A stretch of 32,124 nucleotides of DNA, from assembly GCA_017467865.1 (NCBI GenBank), contig JAFUKG010000003.1:1-32124 (forward strand), written 5' to 3'. Source of the DNA: Clostridia bacterium (GTDB lineage: Bacteria > Bacillota > Clostridia > Oscillospirales > SIG627). The position numbers were made by a program, and so were the translations under genes. Of the stretch, positions 17,638 to 27,136 are shown piece by piece. The stretch's first letter is position 1; each line of letters opens with the position of its first letter. The notes under the pieces are model-generated. The model did not search any database. It was not told the origin of the DNA and was given only the letters and a program-made list of their open reading frames with translations.

Positions 17638-18921
17638 TTAATCAAGAAATCCCTTGTAGTTACGCATCATAAGCTGACTCTCAATCTCACGTACAAACTC
17701 AAGAGCAACACCAACAACGATAAGAAGTGATGTACCGCCGAATGAGATGTTTCCGAGAGAGGGAACAACCATTGCGAGAACCATAGGAAGAATAGCTATA
17801 AGACCAAGGAAGATAGCACCAATGAGTGTTACACGGCTAAGAATCTTCGCGATGTAATCCGCAGTGGGCTTACCGGGACGGATACCAAGTACCACGCCGC
17901 CGTTGTTCTTGATGTTATTAGCAACTTCCACGGGATTGAATGAAATTGCCAAATAAAAGTATGCGAAAGCGATGATGAGTATGAAGAGTACGATTGCATA
18001 AATGGGAGAGGTGTAACCTATCGCATTGAATATCTTGTACCATACTGTACCAGCTTCGGGTCTGAAGATGAGCTGAAGAGTAGCGGGGATAGAAACTATC
18101 GACTGAGCGAAGATGATGGGCATAACGCCTGACATATTCAGCTTTATGGGAAGTGATGAGCTCTGTCCGCCGTACATCTTTCTGCCAACTACCTTCTTAG
18201 CATACTGTACGGGAATTCTTCTTTCGGATTCTGTTACGAACACAACGAAAGCTACAATTGCGATTACGAATACAGCTGTAAGAACTGCTGCAACTATCTT
18301 GAAAATGAGGCTTTCGGGATTGAGTACAATACCGAGAATCATCGAAGGAAGACCTGCAACGATATTGGCGAAGAGTATCATTGAGATACCGTTTCCGATA
18401 CCGTGCTCATTAATTTTTTCAGCCAGCCACATAACGAGTGCTGCACCCGCTGTGTAGGTTGCAACTATAACAAGTCCTGCAAAGAAACCTCTGTCAGTGA
18501 GAACACCGTCGATTGAACGAAGCCAAGCATAGTAGCCGTAAGCAGTAACAACTGCAAGTACAACTGTGAAATATCTTGTCCAAGTTTCAATCTTACGTCT
18601 GCCTGTTTCTCCCTCTTTAGCGATACGCTCAAGAGCGGGAATGGCAATTGTTAAAAGCTGCATAATAATCTGAGCTGTGATATAGGGTGAAACTGAAAGT
18701 GCGAAGAGTGTACCTCTTGCGAACGCTTCACCTGAAAGAATGTTCAAATACTGGAATACCGAGCCTTCAGCGGACTGGAAGGTCGCCTGAAGGATACCGG
18801 AATCGAAGTAAGGAACGGGAATAACGGAACCTAAACGGAAGAGTACAAGGATAATCACTGTGAACAGCATTTTCTGTCTGAGCTCAGCAACCTTCCATGC
18901 ATTCTTAAGTGTGGTAAACAT
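17638..18921 (-). CDS. secY: Preprotein translocase subunit SecY
   Basis: Central channel of the Sec translocon in the cytoplasmic membrane. 427 residues, ten predicted helices. Family signatures: FRLGSVIPVPYFD near the N-terminus, YITAQIIMQLL, NGISMILFANIVAG, and the cytoplasmic loops ESERRIPVQYAKK and NGGVVLGIRPGKPT that bind SecA and the ribosome. Its ATG follows the rplO stop with no gap, implying coupling. Confidence 0.98.
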   Translation of the reverse strand: MFTTLKNAWKVAELRQKMLFTVIILVLFRLGSVIPVPYFDSGILQATFQSAEGSVFQYLNILSGEAFARGTLFALSVSPYITAQIIMQLLTIAIPALERIAKEGETGRRKIETWTRYFTVVLAVVTAYGYYAWLRSIDGVLTDRGFFAGLVIVATYTAGAALVMWLAEKINEHGIGNGISMILFANIVAGLPSMILGIVLNPESLIFKIVAAVLTAVFVIAIVAFVVFVTESERRIPVQYAKKVVGRKMYGGQSSSLPIKLNMSGVMPIIFAQSIVSIPATLQLIFRPEAGTVWYKIFNAIGYTSPIYAIVLFILIIAFAYFYLAISFNPVEVANNIKNNGGVVLGIRPGKPTADYIAKILSRVTLIGAIFLGLIAILPMVLAMVVPSLGNISFGGTSLLIVVGVALEFVREIESQLMMRNYKGFLD

Positions 18922-19365
18922 TTACTTCACCTCTGCTTTTCCGCCTGCGGCCTCAATTTTTTCCTTGGCTGCAGCTGAAAAGACAGTTGCCTTAACAGTA
19001 AGCTTTTTAGTGAGTTCGCCACTGCCGAGAATTTTAAGACCGTCATATGCTTTCTTAATAACCTTAGCATCAAGAAGAGTCTCTACGGTGATTTCATCGC
19101 CGTCGTTGTACTTTTCAAGATCACCAACATTTATTATTGCATATTTAGTAGCAAATTTGCTATTGTCAAAACCTCTCTTAGGAAGTCTTCTGTACGCAGG
19201 AATCTGACCGCCTTCAAAGCCGGGTCTTACTCCTCCGCCGGAGCGCGCGTTCTGTCCTTTATGTCCCCTTCCGGCAGTCTTACCATTACCGGAGCCGGCT
19301 CCTCTGCCCTTGCGCCATGCAGGTGTTGCAGAACCGGGAGCGGGTGAAAGTTCATGAAGCTTCAT
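18922..19365 (-). CDS. rplO: 50S ribosomal protein L15
   Basis: Late-assembly 23S rRNA binder. 147 residues; the N-terminal Gly-rich extension [20 protein letters not shown] is the family hallmark, followed by [20 protein letters not shown] and an alpha/beta C-terminal domain ending KEKIEAAGG. Directly abuts secY, 33 nt after rpmD. Confidence 0.98.
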   Translation of the reverse strand: MKLHELSPAPGSATPAWRKGRGAGSGNGKTAGRGHKGQNARSGGGVRPGFEGGQIPAYRRLPKRGFDNSKFATKYAIINVGDLEKYNDGDEITVETLLDAKVIKKAYDGLKILGSGELTKKLTVKATVFSAAAKEKIEAAGGKAEVK

Positions 19366-19398
19366 ACTTTTCCTCCTTTGCTTTATGAAATTAGTTTG

Positions 19399-19575
19399 TT
19401 AATCAGCCTGTTCAACCTTAACAAGATGCTTTATTACAAATATCTTGCCCTGCAAAGCCGGAGAATCCTCAAGAACCTTAGAGTCTCCGATTTTCTTCAA
19501 TCCAAGAGAACCGGCAGTTTTAACCTGTTTGTCAAGTCTGCCGATGAGACTCTTTACAAGTGTAATCTTTACCAT
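19399..19575 (-). CDS. rpmD: 50S ribosomal protein L30
   Basis: 58 residues, found by direct reading of the minus strand between rpsE and rplO. The start MVKITLVKSLIGRLDKQVKT, then LGLKKIGDSKVLEDSPALQG, matches the short bacterial L30 (typically 58-62 residues). The end, IKHLVKVEQAD, matches the last strand. An AGGAGAA-type site lies just upstream of the ATG at 19575. Confidence 0.97.
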   Translation of the reverse strand: MVKITLVKSLIGRLDKQVKTAGSLGLKKIGDSKVLEDSPALQGKIFVIKHLVKVEQAD

Positions 19576-19586
19576 AATTTTTCTCC

Positions 19587-20090
19587 TTATTTCAGAATTT
19601 CTTCGGGCGTCTTATTTCTGATAGCTGCTACGTCTTCAACAGTTCTCAGGTTTCTAAGACCTTCAAATGTAGCCTTTACAACGTTTGTGGGGTTGTTGGA
19701 TCTAAGACACTTTGTTCTAACGTCCTTGATACCAGCCATCTCAACAACGCTTCTTACCTTACCGCCTGCAATGACACCGGTACCGGGTGCAGCGGGTTTG
19801 AGGAGGACTCTGCCTGCTCCGAATTCACCAACGATTTCGTGAGGAATTGTTGTTCCCTTGAGTGAAACCTCGATGATATTCTTCTTGGCATCTTCCATTC
19901 CTTTTCTTACAGCCTCGGGACGTTCTGCGGCTTTACCGAGACCGTATCCTACGTGACCGTTTTCGTCTCCAACTACTACAAGAGCTGTGAACTTTCTTAC
20001 TCGACCGCCCTTAACTGTCTTGGAAACGCTCTTTACATCAACAACAACTTCTTTGAGATCGAGTGTTGCGGGATCTATTTTACGAGCCAT
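19587..20090 (-). CDS. rpsE: 30S ribosomal protein S5
   Basis: Decoding-fidelity protein of the small subunit. The start at 20090 ([14 protein letters not shown]) fits the family and has AAAGGA about 12 nt upstream; a TTG nine codons earlier and an internal ATG touching the AAGGA are poorer. The result is 167 residues with the double-stranded RNA-binding domain ([37 protein letters not shown]) and the C-terminal domain [19 protein letters not shown]. Confidence 0.97.
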   Translation of the reverse strand: MARKIDPATLDLKEVVVDVKSVSKTVKGGRVRKFTALVVVGDENGHVGYGLGKAAERPEAVRKGMEDAKKNIIEVSLKGTTIPHEIVGEFGAGRVLLKPAAPGTGVIAGGKVRSVVEMAGIKDVRTKCLRSNNPTNVVKATFEGLRNLRTVEDVAAIRNKTPEEILK

Positions 20091-20117
20091 GAATGAATCC
20101 ATTCCTTTCTTAAACAA

Positions 20118-20477
20118 TTAAAATTTCAAGCCGCCCTCGCGCGCTGCTTCAGCAAGTGCCTGTACTCTTCCGTGATATACGTAACCGCCACGGTCAAATA
20201 CTACTTCTGTTATGCCACGCTCGATAGCTCTCTTTGCGATCATTGTACCAACAGCCTTAGCTGCTTCTTTGTTTCCGCCGTAGCCTTCAAATTCTTTATC
20301 AAGAGTTGAAGCAGAAAGAAGGGTTACGCCGTTTTCATCGTCAATAATCTGTGCATAGATGTTCGCGTTTGAACGGAAAACGTCAAGACGGGGTCTTGCT
20401 GCTGTTCCTGAGATCTTAGCACGAATTCTCTTATGTCTTCTAAGACGCTGTTTGTTAGTATCAACTTTACTAAACAT
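20118..20477 (-). CDS. rplR: 50S ribosomal protein L18
   Basis: 5S rRNA-binding protein of the central protuberance. 119 residues: basic N-terminus [20 protein letters not shown], then [20 protein letters not shown] and the closing [26 protein letters not shown] pattern typical of the family. Lies 18 nt after rplF and 27 nt before the chosen rpsE start. Confidence 0.98.
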   Translation of the reverse strand: MFSKVDTNKQRLRRHKRIRAKISGTAARPRLDVFRSNANIYAQIIDDENGVTLLSASTLDKEFEGYGGNKEAAKAVGTMIAKRAIERGITEVVFDRGGYVYHGRVQALAEAAREGGLKF

Positions 20478-20495
20478 TTAATCCCACTCCTTTCT

Positions 20496-21032
20496 TTATT
20501 TACCGGCTTTTCCGGCCTTATGACGAATAACCTCGTCAGAGTACTTGATACCCTTGCCATGATAAGGCTCGGGAGGTCTCTTGCCTCTGATTTCGGCTGC
20601 TACCTGACCAACGAGCTGCTTATCAGCGCCTGATACAACGAGCTTGTTAGGTGTAGGTGCTTCAATCTTGATACCTGCGGGTGCATCATACTTTACGTCG
20701 TGTGAGAAACCGAGGTTCATAACAAGAGTGTTACCGTTCATCTGTGCTCTGTATCCGCCTTCACTGATTTCAAGCTCCTTTGTATAGCCGTTTGTAACAC
20801 CTTCAACCATATTGGCAATAAGTGTACGGGTAAGTCCGTGAAGTGAACGATTAAGTTTTTCATCGTTGGGACGGCTTACTGTGATTTCAGCAGCTCCTAC
20901 CTCAACTATCATATTGCTGTGTACAGCCTGAGAAAGCTTTCCCTTAGGTCCTTCAACAGTGATAACACCGTTTGCGAAGTTAGCCTTAACACCGGCAGGA
21001 ATAGCGATTGGCTGCTTACCAATTCTTGACAT
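20496..21032 (-). CDS. rplF: 50S ribosomal protein L6
   Basis: Large-subunit protein near the factor-binding centre. 178 residues with two similar L6 folds; the opening MSRIGKQPIAIPAGV and the C-terminal motif RPPEPYHGKGIKYSDEVIRH K are the family's best-conserved segments. AGGAGG-type site upstream, 13 nt after rpsH. Confidence 0.98.
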   Translation of the reverse strand: MSRIGKQPIAIPAGVKANFANGVITVEGPKGKLSQAVHSNMIVEVGAAEITVSRPNDEKLNRSLHGLTRTLIANMVEGVTNGYTKELEISEGGYRAQMNGNTLVMNLGFSHDVKYDAPAGIKIEAPTPNKLVVSGADKQLVGQVAAEIRGKRPPEPYHGKGIKYSDEVIRHKAGKAGK

Positions 21033-21045
21033 AGTCTATTCCTCC

Positions 21046-21444
21046 TTACCAAACGTATGCGAGCACTTCGCCGCCAACGTTCTCTTTTCTTGCTTTCTTG
21101 TCTGTCATAATTCCCTTGGGTGTAGAGATGATGGCAATGCCGAGTCCTCTCATTACACTGGGGATGTCCTCGCAGCTTGTGTAGATACGAAGACCGGGCT
21201 TGGACACACGGCGGAGACCAGAAATAATTCTTGTCTTGCCGGGACCATACTTGAGTGTTACCTTGATAACACCCTGCTTTGTGTCGTCGATAACCGTGTA
21301 GCTCTTGATGTAGCCTTCTTCGAGAAGAATCTCAGCGATTGCTTTCTTTACATTAGAGCAAGGGATATCAACAGTTTCGTGCTTTGCTGAGTTAGCGTTA
21401 CGAATTCTTGTAAGCATATCAGCAATTGCGTCTGTGATTTGCAT
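21046..21444 (-). CDS. rpsH: 30S ribosomal protein S8
   Basis: Binds helix 21 of 16S rRNA and, in Escherichia coli, represses the spc operon. The start at 21444 ([17 protein letters not shown]) has AGGAGG 8 nt upstream; an in-frame TTG seven codons earlier encodes the Shine-Dalgarno region itself. 132 residues, ending with [20 protein letters not shown] and GEVLAYVW, the normal C-terminus. Preceded by a 99-nt gap with two hairpins. Confidence 0.98.
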   Translation of the reverse strand: MQITDAIADMLTRIRNANSAKHETVDIPCSNVKKAIAEILLEEGYIKSYTVIDDTKQGVIKVTLKYGPGKTRIISGLRRVSKPGLRIYTSCEDIPSVMRGLGIAIISTPKGIMTDKKARKENVGGEVLAYVW

Positions 21445-21485
21445 CTTTTTTCCTCCTATTAGCAATCAGTTTGTTACTTGGCTTT

Positions 21486-21529
21486 GTGCCTTTCGCACTT
21501 AATATGCTCTAACCCAATCTTGCGATTGG
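21486..21529 (-). promoter_or_regulatory. Two small hairpins in the rpsZ-rpsH gap
   Basis: Minus-strand RNA: CCAAUC-GCAA-GAUUGG (21514-21529), a 6-bp stem capped by a GNRA tetraloop, then GUGC-GAAAG-GCAC (21486-21498). The gap of 99 nt is unusual in an operon where neighbours are usually under 25 nt apart. A regulatory or processing role is possible. Confidence 0.4.
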
Positions 21530-21543
21530 ATACGGCTATTACT

Positions 21544-21729
21544 TTACCAGCTTGCCTTTCTTACGCCGGGGATTTCACCCTTGTAAGCAAGTTCTCTGAA
21601 GCAGATACGACAAATGCCGTACTTACGAAGATAAGCGTGAGGTCTGCCACAGATTTTACATCTTGTATATTCTCTTGTAGAGAACTTCTGAGGTCTCTGC
21701 TGCTTGATAATCATTGACTTCTTAGCCAT
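21544..21729 (-). CDS. rpsZ: 30S ribosomal protein S14, zinc type (type Z)
   Basis: Small-subunit head protein, 61 residues, the short C+ form. Zinc cysteines C24, C27, C40, C43 ([20 protein letters not shown] then CF), and the conserved tail [16 protein letters not shown]. 13 nt after rplE. The symbol rpsN is also used for this form. Confidence 0.98.
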   Translation of the reverse strand: MAKKSMIIKQQRPQKFSTREYTRCKICGRPHAYLRKYGICRICFRELAYKGEIPGVRKASW

Positions 21730-21742
21730 TTACTTATCCTCC

Positions 21743-22282
21743 TTACTTCTGAAAAGGGGCGCCCATCAGAGCGAGGAAGTCACGAGCTTCTTCGTCTGTC
21801 TTTGAACTTGTAACAAATACAATGTCCATGCCTCTTATCTTGTCGATTTTTTCATATTCTATTTCAGGGAATATGAGCTGTTCTTTAAGTCCGAGTGTAT
21901 AGTTTCCTCTGCCGTCGAAAGCGTTGGGGTTGATACCCTTGAAGTCACGAACTCTGGGAAGAGCGAGGTTGAAGAGTCTGTCTACGAACTCATACATTCT
22001 GTCTCCTCTGAGTGTAACCTTAGCACCAATCTTTGTGCCCTGACGGAGTTTGAAGTTTGCAACCGACTTCTTAGCAGTAGTAGGAACAGCCTTCTGTCCG
22101 GTAATTGCAGTGAGGTCTTCGATAACGCTGTCGATTACCTTAGCGTTTTCCTTTGCTTCGCCTGCGCCTACGTTGATTACTACCTTTTCAAGTCTGGGAA
22201 TCTGCATAACGCTCTTATAGTTATACTTCTTCATAAGTTCGGGAGCAACTTCGTTCTTATAAACTTCTGCAAGTCTTGCCAT
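21743..22282 (-). CDS. rplE: 50S ribosomal protein L5
   Basis: 5S rRNA-binding protein contacting the P-site tRNA. 179 residues; [38 protein letters not shown] and the late segment [20 protein letters not shown] match across the family. 18 nt after rplX, 13 nt before rpsZ. Confidence 0.98.
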   Translation of the reverse strand: MARLAEVYKNEVAPELMKKYNYKSVMQIPRLEKVVINVGAGEAKENAKVIDSVIEDLTAITGQKAVPTTAKKSVANFKLRQGTKIGAKVTLRGDRMYEFVDRLFNLALPRVRDFKGINPNAFDGRGNYTLGLKEQLIFPEIEYEKIDKIRGMDIVFVTSSKTDEEARDFLALMGAPFQK

Positions 22283-22300
22283 TGTGTTTATCCTCCCTCA

Positions 22301-22618
22301 TTATAAAGTCTCGCCGCATTTTGCACAAACGCGAACGGAATCACCGTTTTCGAGCTTATTGTGTTTAACTCTTACGCCCTTACCGCACTTGTTGCAGTAA
22401 AGCTGTACCTTTGAAGCATACATAGCTCCCTCAACCTTGACGATGCTGCCAGCTTCGCCCTGACGGCGAGGCTTAACGTGCTTTGTCACGATGTTAGCAC
22501 CTTCAACGATTACCTTCTTTTCCTTGGGAGAAACTTCAAGTACCTTACCCTTTGTTCCCTTAGAGTTACCGGAAACAACGATTACGGTATCATCTTTTCT
22601 TACATGAATTTTATTCAT
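22301..22618 (-). CDS. rplX: 50S ribosomal protein L24 with C-terminal zinc ribbon
   Basis: Assembly initiator binding the 5' end of 23S rRNA. 105 residues: KOW domain (VRKDDTVIVVSGNSKGTKGK), central VTKHVKPRRQGEAG, and a C-terminal pair of CxxC motifs (C75/C78 and C98/C101), a zinc ribbon found in some bacterial L24 proteins but not in Escherichia coli. 12 nt after rplN. Confidence 0.97.
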   Translation of the reverse strand: MNKIHVRKDDTVIVVSGNSKGTKGKVLEVSPKEKKVIVEGANIVTKHVKPRRQGEAGSIVKVEGAMYASKVQLYCNKCGKGVRVKHNKLENGDSVRVCAKCGETL

Positions 22619-22630
22619 CTTTTTACCCCA

Positions 22631-22999
22631 TTAAAGTACTTCGGGTGCCAAGGACAAAATCTTCATAAAGTCCTTTTCACGAAGTTCTCTTGCTACCGGG
22701 CCAAAAATACGGGTTCCCTTAGGTGTCTTGTCTTCCTTGATTACTACTGCTGCGTTTTCATCGAACTTGATGTAGGAGCCGTCATTTCTTCTGATTCCTT
22801 TAACGCTGCGCACGATAACCGCCTTAACAACTTCACCCTTCTTAACCGCGCCGCCGGGAGCAGCCTTTTTAACAGATGCGACTACGATGTCGCCAATGTT
22901 GGCATAACGTCTGCCTGTACCCCCAAGCACACGGATGCACATCAATTCTTTTGCGCCGCTGTTATCAGCGACTTTCATAAGTGTTTGTGTCTGTATCAC
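22631..22999 (-). CDS. rplN: 50S ribosomal protein L14
   Basis: Forms intersubunit bridges and binds RsfS. 122 residues, full length, starting at a GTG codon with AAAGGAGG 9 nt upstream (unusual start in this operon). [35 protein letters not shown] and the C-terminal [20 protein letters not shown] are diagnostic. Confidence 0.98.
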   Translation of the reverse strand: MIQTQTLMKVADNSGAKELMCIRVLGGTGRRYANIGDIVVASVKKAAPGGAVKKGEVVKAVIVRSVKGIRRNDGSYIKFDENAAVVIKEDKTPKGTRIFGPVARELREKDFMKILSLAPEVL

Positions 23000-23019
23000 T
23001 GTGTGTATCCTCCTTTGGC

Positions 23020-23274
23020 TTACTTAGCTTTCTCAATGATTTCCACGAGACGCCAGTTCTTATCCTTGGAAAGCGGTCTTGTTTCCATGATGAGAACCTT
23101 ATCGCCTACACGGCATTCATTATTTTCGTCATGAGCTTTGAATTTTACGGTTCTTCTTACTATCTTGTTGTAAAGAGAATGTTTAACGCTGGTTTCGATA
23201 GCAACTACGATTGTCTTGTCCATCTTGTCGCTTACTACTTTACCTACACGTGTTTTTCTAAGTGATCTTTCCAT
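23020..23274 (-). CDS. rpsQ: 30S ribosomal protein S17
   Basis: Early 16S rRNA binder with an OB fold. 84 residues: [20 protein letters not shown], then [20 protein letters not shown] and [20 protein letters not shown]. 19 nt after rpmC and 20 nt before rplN. Confidence 0.98.
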   Translation of the reverse strand: MERSLRKTRVGKVVSDKMDKTIVVAIETSVKHSLYNKIVRRTVKFKAHDENNECRVGDKVLIMETRPLSKDKNWRLVEIIEKAK

Positions 23275-23293
23275 TTTCTATTCTCCTTCCCGC

Positions 23294-23500
23294 TTAATTC
23301 TTACTGCTTTCAGCAAGTTCTTTCTCTCTGATAGCTGTCATAATTCTGGCGATATCCTTCTTTGTTTCAACTATCTTGTGAGGGTTATCAAGCTGATTGA
23401 TAGCATGCTGGAAGCGGAGATGTAAGAGCGCGTCCTTCTTCTCGCGAAGTTCTGCGTTAAGCTCTTCGGTAGTCTTTTCTCTTATTTCAGTAATTTTCAT
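23294..23500 (-). CDS. rpmC: 50S ribosomal protein L29
   Basis: Helical hairpin protein at the tunnel exit where SRP and trigger factor dock. 68 residues with [30 protein letters not shown] and the closing basic helix. Its ATG overlaps the rplP stop (ATGA), and GAGG just inside rplP serves as ribosome-binding site. Confidence 0.97.
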   Translation of the reverse strand: MKITEIREKTTEELNAELREKKDALLHLRFQHAINQLDNPHKIVETKKDIARIMTAIREKELAESSKN

Positions 23501-23922
23501 TCTGCTACCTCCTCAGCTTCTTTCTTAATGAATTTACATTTGATGGGAAGCTTGTGCGAAGCAAGACGCATAGCTTCTCTTGCGATTTCCTCTGATACGC
23601 CGTCCATCTCGAACATAATTCTGCCGGGCTTAACAACTGCTACCCAGTACTCGGGAGAACCTTTACCGGAACCCATTCGAGTTTCAGCGGGCTTTTCAGT
23701 TACGGGCTTATCGGGGAATATCTTGATCCATACGTTACCGCCACGCTTTGTATAACGTGTCATAGCGATACGGGCTGCCTCTATCTGATTAGAGGTTATC
23801 CATGCAGGCTCTTCTGCTACAAGTCCGTAGCATCCGTAGGTAAGAGTGTTACCTCTGTATGCACGGCCTGTGAGTCTGCCACGCTGCTGACGGCGGTATT
23901 TAACTCTTTTAGGCATTAACAT
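23497..23922 (-). CDS. rplP: 50S ribosomal protein L16
   Basis: Organises the A-site tRNA region of the 50S subunit. 141 residues from [17 protein letters not shown]; the first ATG (23922) is kept because AGGAGG is 8 nt upstream. GMGSGKG-type loop ([20 protein letters not shown]) and [18 protein letters not shown] are diagnostic. The 5' end overlaps rpsC by 14 nt and the 3' end overlaps rpmC by 4 nt, the tightest stretch of the operon. Confidence 0.98.
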   Translation of the reverse strand: MLMPKRVKYRRQQRGRLTGRAYRGNTLTYGCYGLVAEEPAWITSNQIEAARIAMTRYTKRGGNVWIKIFPDKPVTEKPAETRMGSGKGSPEYWVAVVKPGRIMFEMDGVSEEIAREAMRLASHKLPIKCKFIKKEAEEVAE

Positions 23923-24625
23923 TTCTTTTTCCTCCTTCTCTGGAAGAACGTTCTCTACGGCGAGGAGCGGGCTTTTCTACATCTCTCTTAACGGATGTGC
24001 CAAGCACTTCTCCCTTGTAAATCCATACCTTGATACCGATTTTACCGTAGGTGGTGTTTGCTTCCGCAAAACCGTAGTCGATATCGGCTCTGATTGTCTG
24101 AAGGGGTATTGTACCTTCATGATAATGCTCTGTACGAGCGATTTCAGCGCCTGCAAGACGGCCTGAAGCGGCAATCTTGATACCCTTTGCACCAAGCTTC
24201 ATTGTTCTGCCGATGCACTGCTTCATTGCTCTTCTGAATGCAATTCTTCTCTCGAGCTGAGAAGCGATGTTCTCTGCTACGAGCTGAGCGTTGAGGTCAG
24301 GGTTTTTAACTTCGTTTACGTTAACTGAAACAGGCTTGCCAAGGAAGGCTTCGATGTCCTGTCTGAGTTTTTCTATCTCTGCGCCGCCCTTACCGATAAC
24401 CATACCGGGCTTAGCACAGTGGATGAGAACCTTAACTCTTGCGCTGTCTCTCTCGATTTCAATCTTGGGAACGCCAGCGAGCTGGAGCTTCTGTTTGAGA
24501 TATTTTCTTAATTTGTAGTCAGAAACGAGGGTATCGCCGATGTTCTTCTCGCCGAGGAACCATCTTGAATCCCAGTCTTTGATTACGCCGACACGGAGTC
24601 CGTGAGGATTAACTTTCTGTCCCAT
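23909..24625 (-). CDS. rpsC: 30S ribosomal protein S3
   Basis: mRNA-entry protein with helicase role. 238 residues: [20 protein letters not shown], type II KH domain with the GXXG loop in [18 protein letters not shown], and C-terminal domain [20 protein letters not shown]. The extended basic tail ([15 protein letters not shown]) is common in Firmicutes. GGGAGGTTGA precedes the ATG by about 12 nt. Confidence 0.98.
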   Translation of the reverse strand: MGQKVNPHGLRVGVIKDWDSRWFLGEKNIGDTLVSDYKLRKYLKQKLQLAGVPKIEIERDSARVKVLIHCAKPGMVIGKGGAEIEKLRQDIEAFLGKPVSVNVNEVKNPDLNAQLVAENIASQLERRIAFRRAMKQCIGRTMKLGAKGIKIAASGRLAGAEIARTEHYHEGTIPLQTIRADIDYGFAEANTTYGKIGIKVWIYKGEVLGTSVKRDVEKPAPRRRERSSREGGKRNVNA

Positions 24626-24649
24626 AAAACTGATTCAACCTCCCTTTCT

Positions 24650-24997
24650 TTAGTTTCTCTCTTTTACCGCGAGGGTAATGTGAGATGTTCTCTTTAAAAT
24701 ACGGTCTGCTCTGCCCTTTGCTCTCGGCATAATTCTCTTAAGTGTTCTGCCGGGGGTAGCAAAGCATTCAGCTACGTAGAGCTTATCAGCGCTCATGCCG
24801 AAGTTGTTTTCAGCATTTGCAACTGCTTCGTTTAATAATTTTGTTATATAAGGTGCTGCTGCCTTGGGAGTATTCTTAAGAATACCAAGGGCAAGCTTTG
24901 CATCTTTGTCTCTGATAAGGTCGAGTACTATCATGACTTTTCTGGTGCTTATACGCACGTCACGACGGTATACCTTAGACACTGCTTGTTCTGCCAT
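24650..24997 (-). CDS. rplV: 50S ribosomal protein L22
   Basis: Lines the exit tunnel; its beta-hairpin is the site of macrolide-resistance changes in other species. 115 residues: RRDVRISTRKVMIVLDLIRD, AVANAENNFGMSADKLYVAE, and the tunnel hairpin GRTLKRIMPRAKGRADRILK with no obvious insertion or deletion. 48 nt after rpsS. Confidence 0.98.
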   Translation of the reverse strand: MAEQAVSKVYRRDVRISTRKVMIVLDLIRDKDAKLALGILKNTPKAAAPYITKLLNEAVANAENNFGMSADKLYVAECFATPGRTLKRIMPRAKGRADRILKRTSHITLAVKERN

Positions 24998-25045
24998 GCA
25001 GATCCTCCTTTCGCGGCTTTAAGCTTGTTACCGCGTTTCCTTATT

Positions 25046-25321
25046 TTAGTTGTTTGATGTTTTAGATCCTGAGTGACCCTTAAAGGTTCTTGTCAGGGCA
25101 AATTCACCAAGTTTGTGACCTACCATATCTTCGGTAACATATACGGGAACATGCTTTCTTCCGTCATAAACCGCTATCGTATGTCCTACGAACTCGGGGA
25201 ATATTGTTGAGGCGCGTGACCAGGTCTTTATAACCTTCTTTTCGCCTGCCTTGTTCATGGCTTCAATTCTATCATAAAGCACTTTTTGAACAAAAGGGCC
25301 TTTCTTTACGCTTCTACTCAT
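25046..25321 (-). CDS. rpsS: 30S ribosomal protein S19
   Basis: Head protein forming a bridge with L5 and partnering S13. 91 residues: [40 protein letters not shown], and [28 protein letters not shown] precedes the ATG. 26 nt after rplB. Confidence 0.98.
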   Translation of the reverse strand: MSRSVKKGPFVQKVLYDRIEAMNKAGEKKVIKTWSRASTIFPEFVGHTIAVYDGRKHVPVYVTEDMVGHKLGEFALTRTFKGHSGSKTSNN

Positions 25322-25347
25322 TATTGTTTCCTCCTTTCGATAACAGC

Positions 25348-26178
25348 TTATTTGTCGTTTCTGCGCTTAACTATGAACTTATTAGTGCGAGCCTTCTTGT
25401 TACGTGTCTTGTAACCAAGTGCGGGCTTGCCCCAAGGAGTCACAGGTCCGGGACGACCAATAGGTGAACGTCCTTCACCACCACCGTGAGGGTGGTCTAC
25501 GGGGTTCATTACAGAACCTCTTACTGTAGGACGGATACCGAGGTAACGTGTCTTACCTGCCTTACCGCGCTTAACGTTTTCTGCTTCAACGTTTCCTACC
25601 TGACCGATAGTAGCCTTACAATCCATACGGATGTATCTTACTTCGCCGGAGGGAAGTCTTACCTGAGCCATATCGCCCTCTTTAGCCATAAGCTGAGCTG
25701 CACTTCCTGCAGTTCTTACGAGCTGAGCGCCCTTACCGGGATAAAGCTCAATGTTGTGAATGAACGTACCAACAGGAATGTTAGCAATGGGGAGTGTGTT
25801 ACCGGGCTTGATGTCGGCGTCGGGAGCAGACATGATCTTGTCTCCAACCTTAAGTCCAACGGGAGCGATAACGTACGCCTTTGTGCCATCCTCATGCTGG
25901 ATAAGAGCGATGTAAGGATTTCTGTTGGGGTCATACTCGATTGCGAGAACAGTTGCAGGTGTCGCGTTCTGTCTCTTAAAATCGATAATTCTGTATTTCT
26001 TCTTGTTTCCGCCGCCTCTGTGACGAACAGTAATTCTACCGGTGTTGTTTCTTCCGGCATTCTTCTTGAGTTCTACAATAAGGCTCTTTTCAGGTGTCTT
26101 CTTTGTGATTTCCTCAAATGAGGGAACTGACATCTGTCTTCTACCGGGAGTTGTGGGATTATAAACTTTTGTAGCCAT
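25348..26178 (-). CDS. rplB: 50S ribosomal protein L2
   Basis: One of the oldest ribosomal proteins, needed for subunit joining and peptidyl transfer. 276 residues. [20 protein letters not shown] near the N-terminus and the peptidyl-transferase-proximal [20 protein letters not shown], with the conserved His, near the C-terminus. 19 nt after rplW. Confidence 0.99.
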   Translation of the reverse strand: MATKVYNPTTPGRRQMSVPSFEEITKKTPEKSLIVELKKNAGRNNTGRITVRHRGGGNKKKYRIIDFKRQNATPATVLAIEYDPNRNPYIALIQHEDGTKAYVIAPVGLKVGDKIMSAPDADIKPGNTLPIANIPVGTFIHNIELYPGKGAQLVRTAGSAAQLMAKEGDMAQVRLPSGEVRYIRMDCKATIGQVGNVEAENVKRGKAGKTRYLGIRPTVRGSVMNPVDHPHGGGEGRSPIGRPGPVTPWGKPALGYKTRNKKARTNKFIVKRRNDK

Positions 26179-26197
26179 TTTTTCACTCCTCCTTCGA

Positions 26198-26491
26198 TTA
26201 CATCATACCGTCGAAGAATTCGATGGTCTTGGAGTCAGCTGTAAGAGTTACAACCGCCTTCTTCCACTCGCTTGTCTTACCGAGGTGAACACCCATTCTC
26301 TTGGGCTTAGCCTTAACGCTTACTGTGTTAACGTCTGCTACCTTCACCTTGAAGAGTTCTTCGATGGCTTTTTTAATTTCAATCTTATTTGCATTCTTTG
26401 CAACTTTGAAGGTGTACTTCTTGTCTGCAATGCCCTGCATACTTGCTTCTGTGATAATCGGTCTTATGATAATATCGCAGGATGTTTTCAT
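26198..26491 (-). CDS. rplW: 50S ribosomal protein L23
   Basis: Docking site for trigger factor and SRP at the tunnel exit. 97 residues: [40 protein letters not shown], and [19 protein letters not shown]. Its ATG overlaps the rplD stop by 4 nt (ATGA). Confidence 0.98.
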   Translation of the reverse strand: MKTSCDIIIRPIITEASMQGIADKKYTFKVAKNANKIEIKKAIEELFKVKVADVNTVSVKAKPKRMGVHLGKTSEWKKAVVTLTADSKTIEFFDGMM

Positions 26492-27114
26492 TTTGCATAT
26501 ACCTCCTCGATTATTTCAATTGCCGGTTTTGCTATAACAAGACTTCCTGCATTGAGAATGTCATAAACATTCAGATTGTTTGCAAGTGTTGTCTTAACGC
26601 CGGGAATGTTAGCAAAGGACTTGATAACTGTTTTATCATTTTCAGGGAGTACTACGAGAGCCTTCTTACCTGCGTTAATAGCTGTGAGCATATTAACCAT
26701 TGTCTTTGTCTTGAATTCGCTTGTTGCGATAGACTCAACAACCTTGATCTCTTCTGCAGCACACTTAGCTGAAAGAGCACTTCTGAGAGCGATAGCACGT
26801 ACCTTCTTGTTGAGAGAAAGTCTGTAACATCTGGGCTTAGGACCGAGAGCTACACCGCCGTGTGTCCACTGAGGTGAACGGGTTGAACCCTGACGAGCTC
26901 TGCCTGTACCCTTCTGTCTCCAAGGCTTGATACCGCCGCCGGAAACTTCTGCTCTTGTAAGAGTAGACTGTGTACCCTGTCTCTGATTTGCAAGGTAAGT
27001 TCTTACCGCTGCATGAAGAACCGCTTCGTTAACTTCTGCTCCGAAAAGCACGTCGGAAAGCGCTACTTCGCCGGTTTCCTTACCTGTCATATCGTATACT
27101 TTAACGTTTGGCAT
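26488..27114 (-). CDS. rplD: 50S ribosomal protein L4
   Basis: Tunnel-constriction protein; in Escherichia coli it also represses the S10 operon through the rpsJ leader. 208 residues. The extended loop is recognisable from [20 protein letters not shown] and [20 protein letters not shown], and the globular part from [10 protein letters not shown]. No sequence evidence that the leader control operates here. 22 nt after rplC. Confidence 0.98.
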   Translation of the reverse strand: MPNVKVYDMTGKETGEVALSDVLFGAEVNEAVLHAAVRTYLANQRQGTQSTLTRAEVSGGGIKPWRQKGTGRARQGSTRSPQWTHGGVALGPKPRCYRLSLNKKVRAIALRSALSAKCAAEEIKVVESIATSEFKTKTMVNMLTAINAGKKALVVLPENDKTVIKSFANIPGVKTTLANNLNVYDILNAGSLVIAKPAIEIIEEVYAK

Positions 27115-27136
27115 TGTTGTTCCTCCTTTCTAAAAG

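Noticed and set aside
20091..20117. TTG start giving a longer S5
   Set aside because: It overlaps the ribosome-binding site region and the added residues do not match the family; MARKID at 20090 does.
22478..23134. A 218-codon plus-strand frame opposite rplX, rplN and rpsQ
   Set aside because: Shadow of three conserved ribosomal genes; no family pattern.
25486..26121. A 211-codon plus-strand frame opposite rplB
   Set aside because: Complete antisense shadow of L2 with no start signal.
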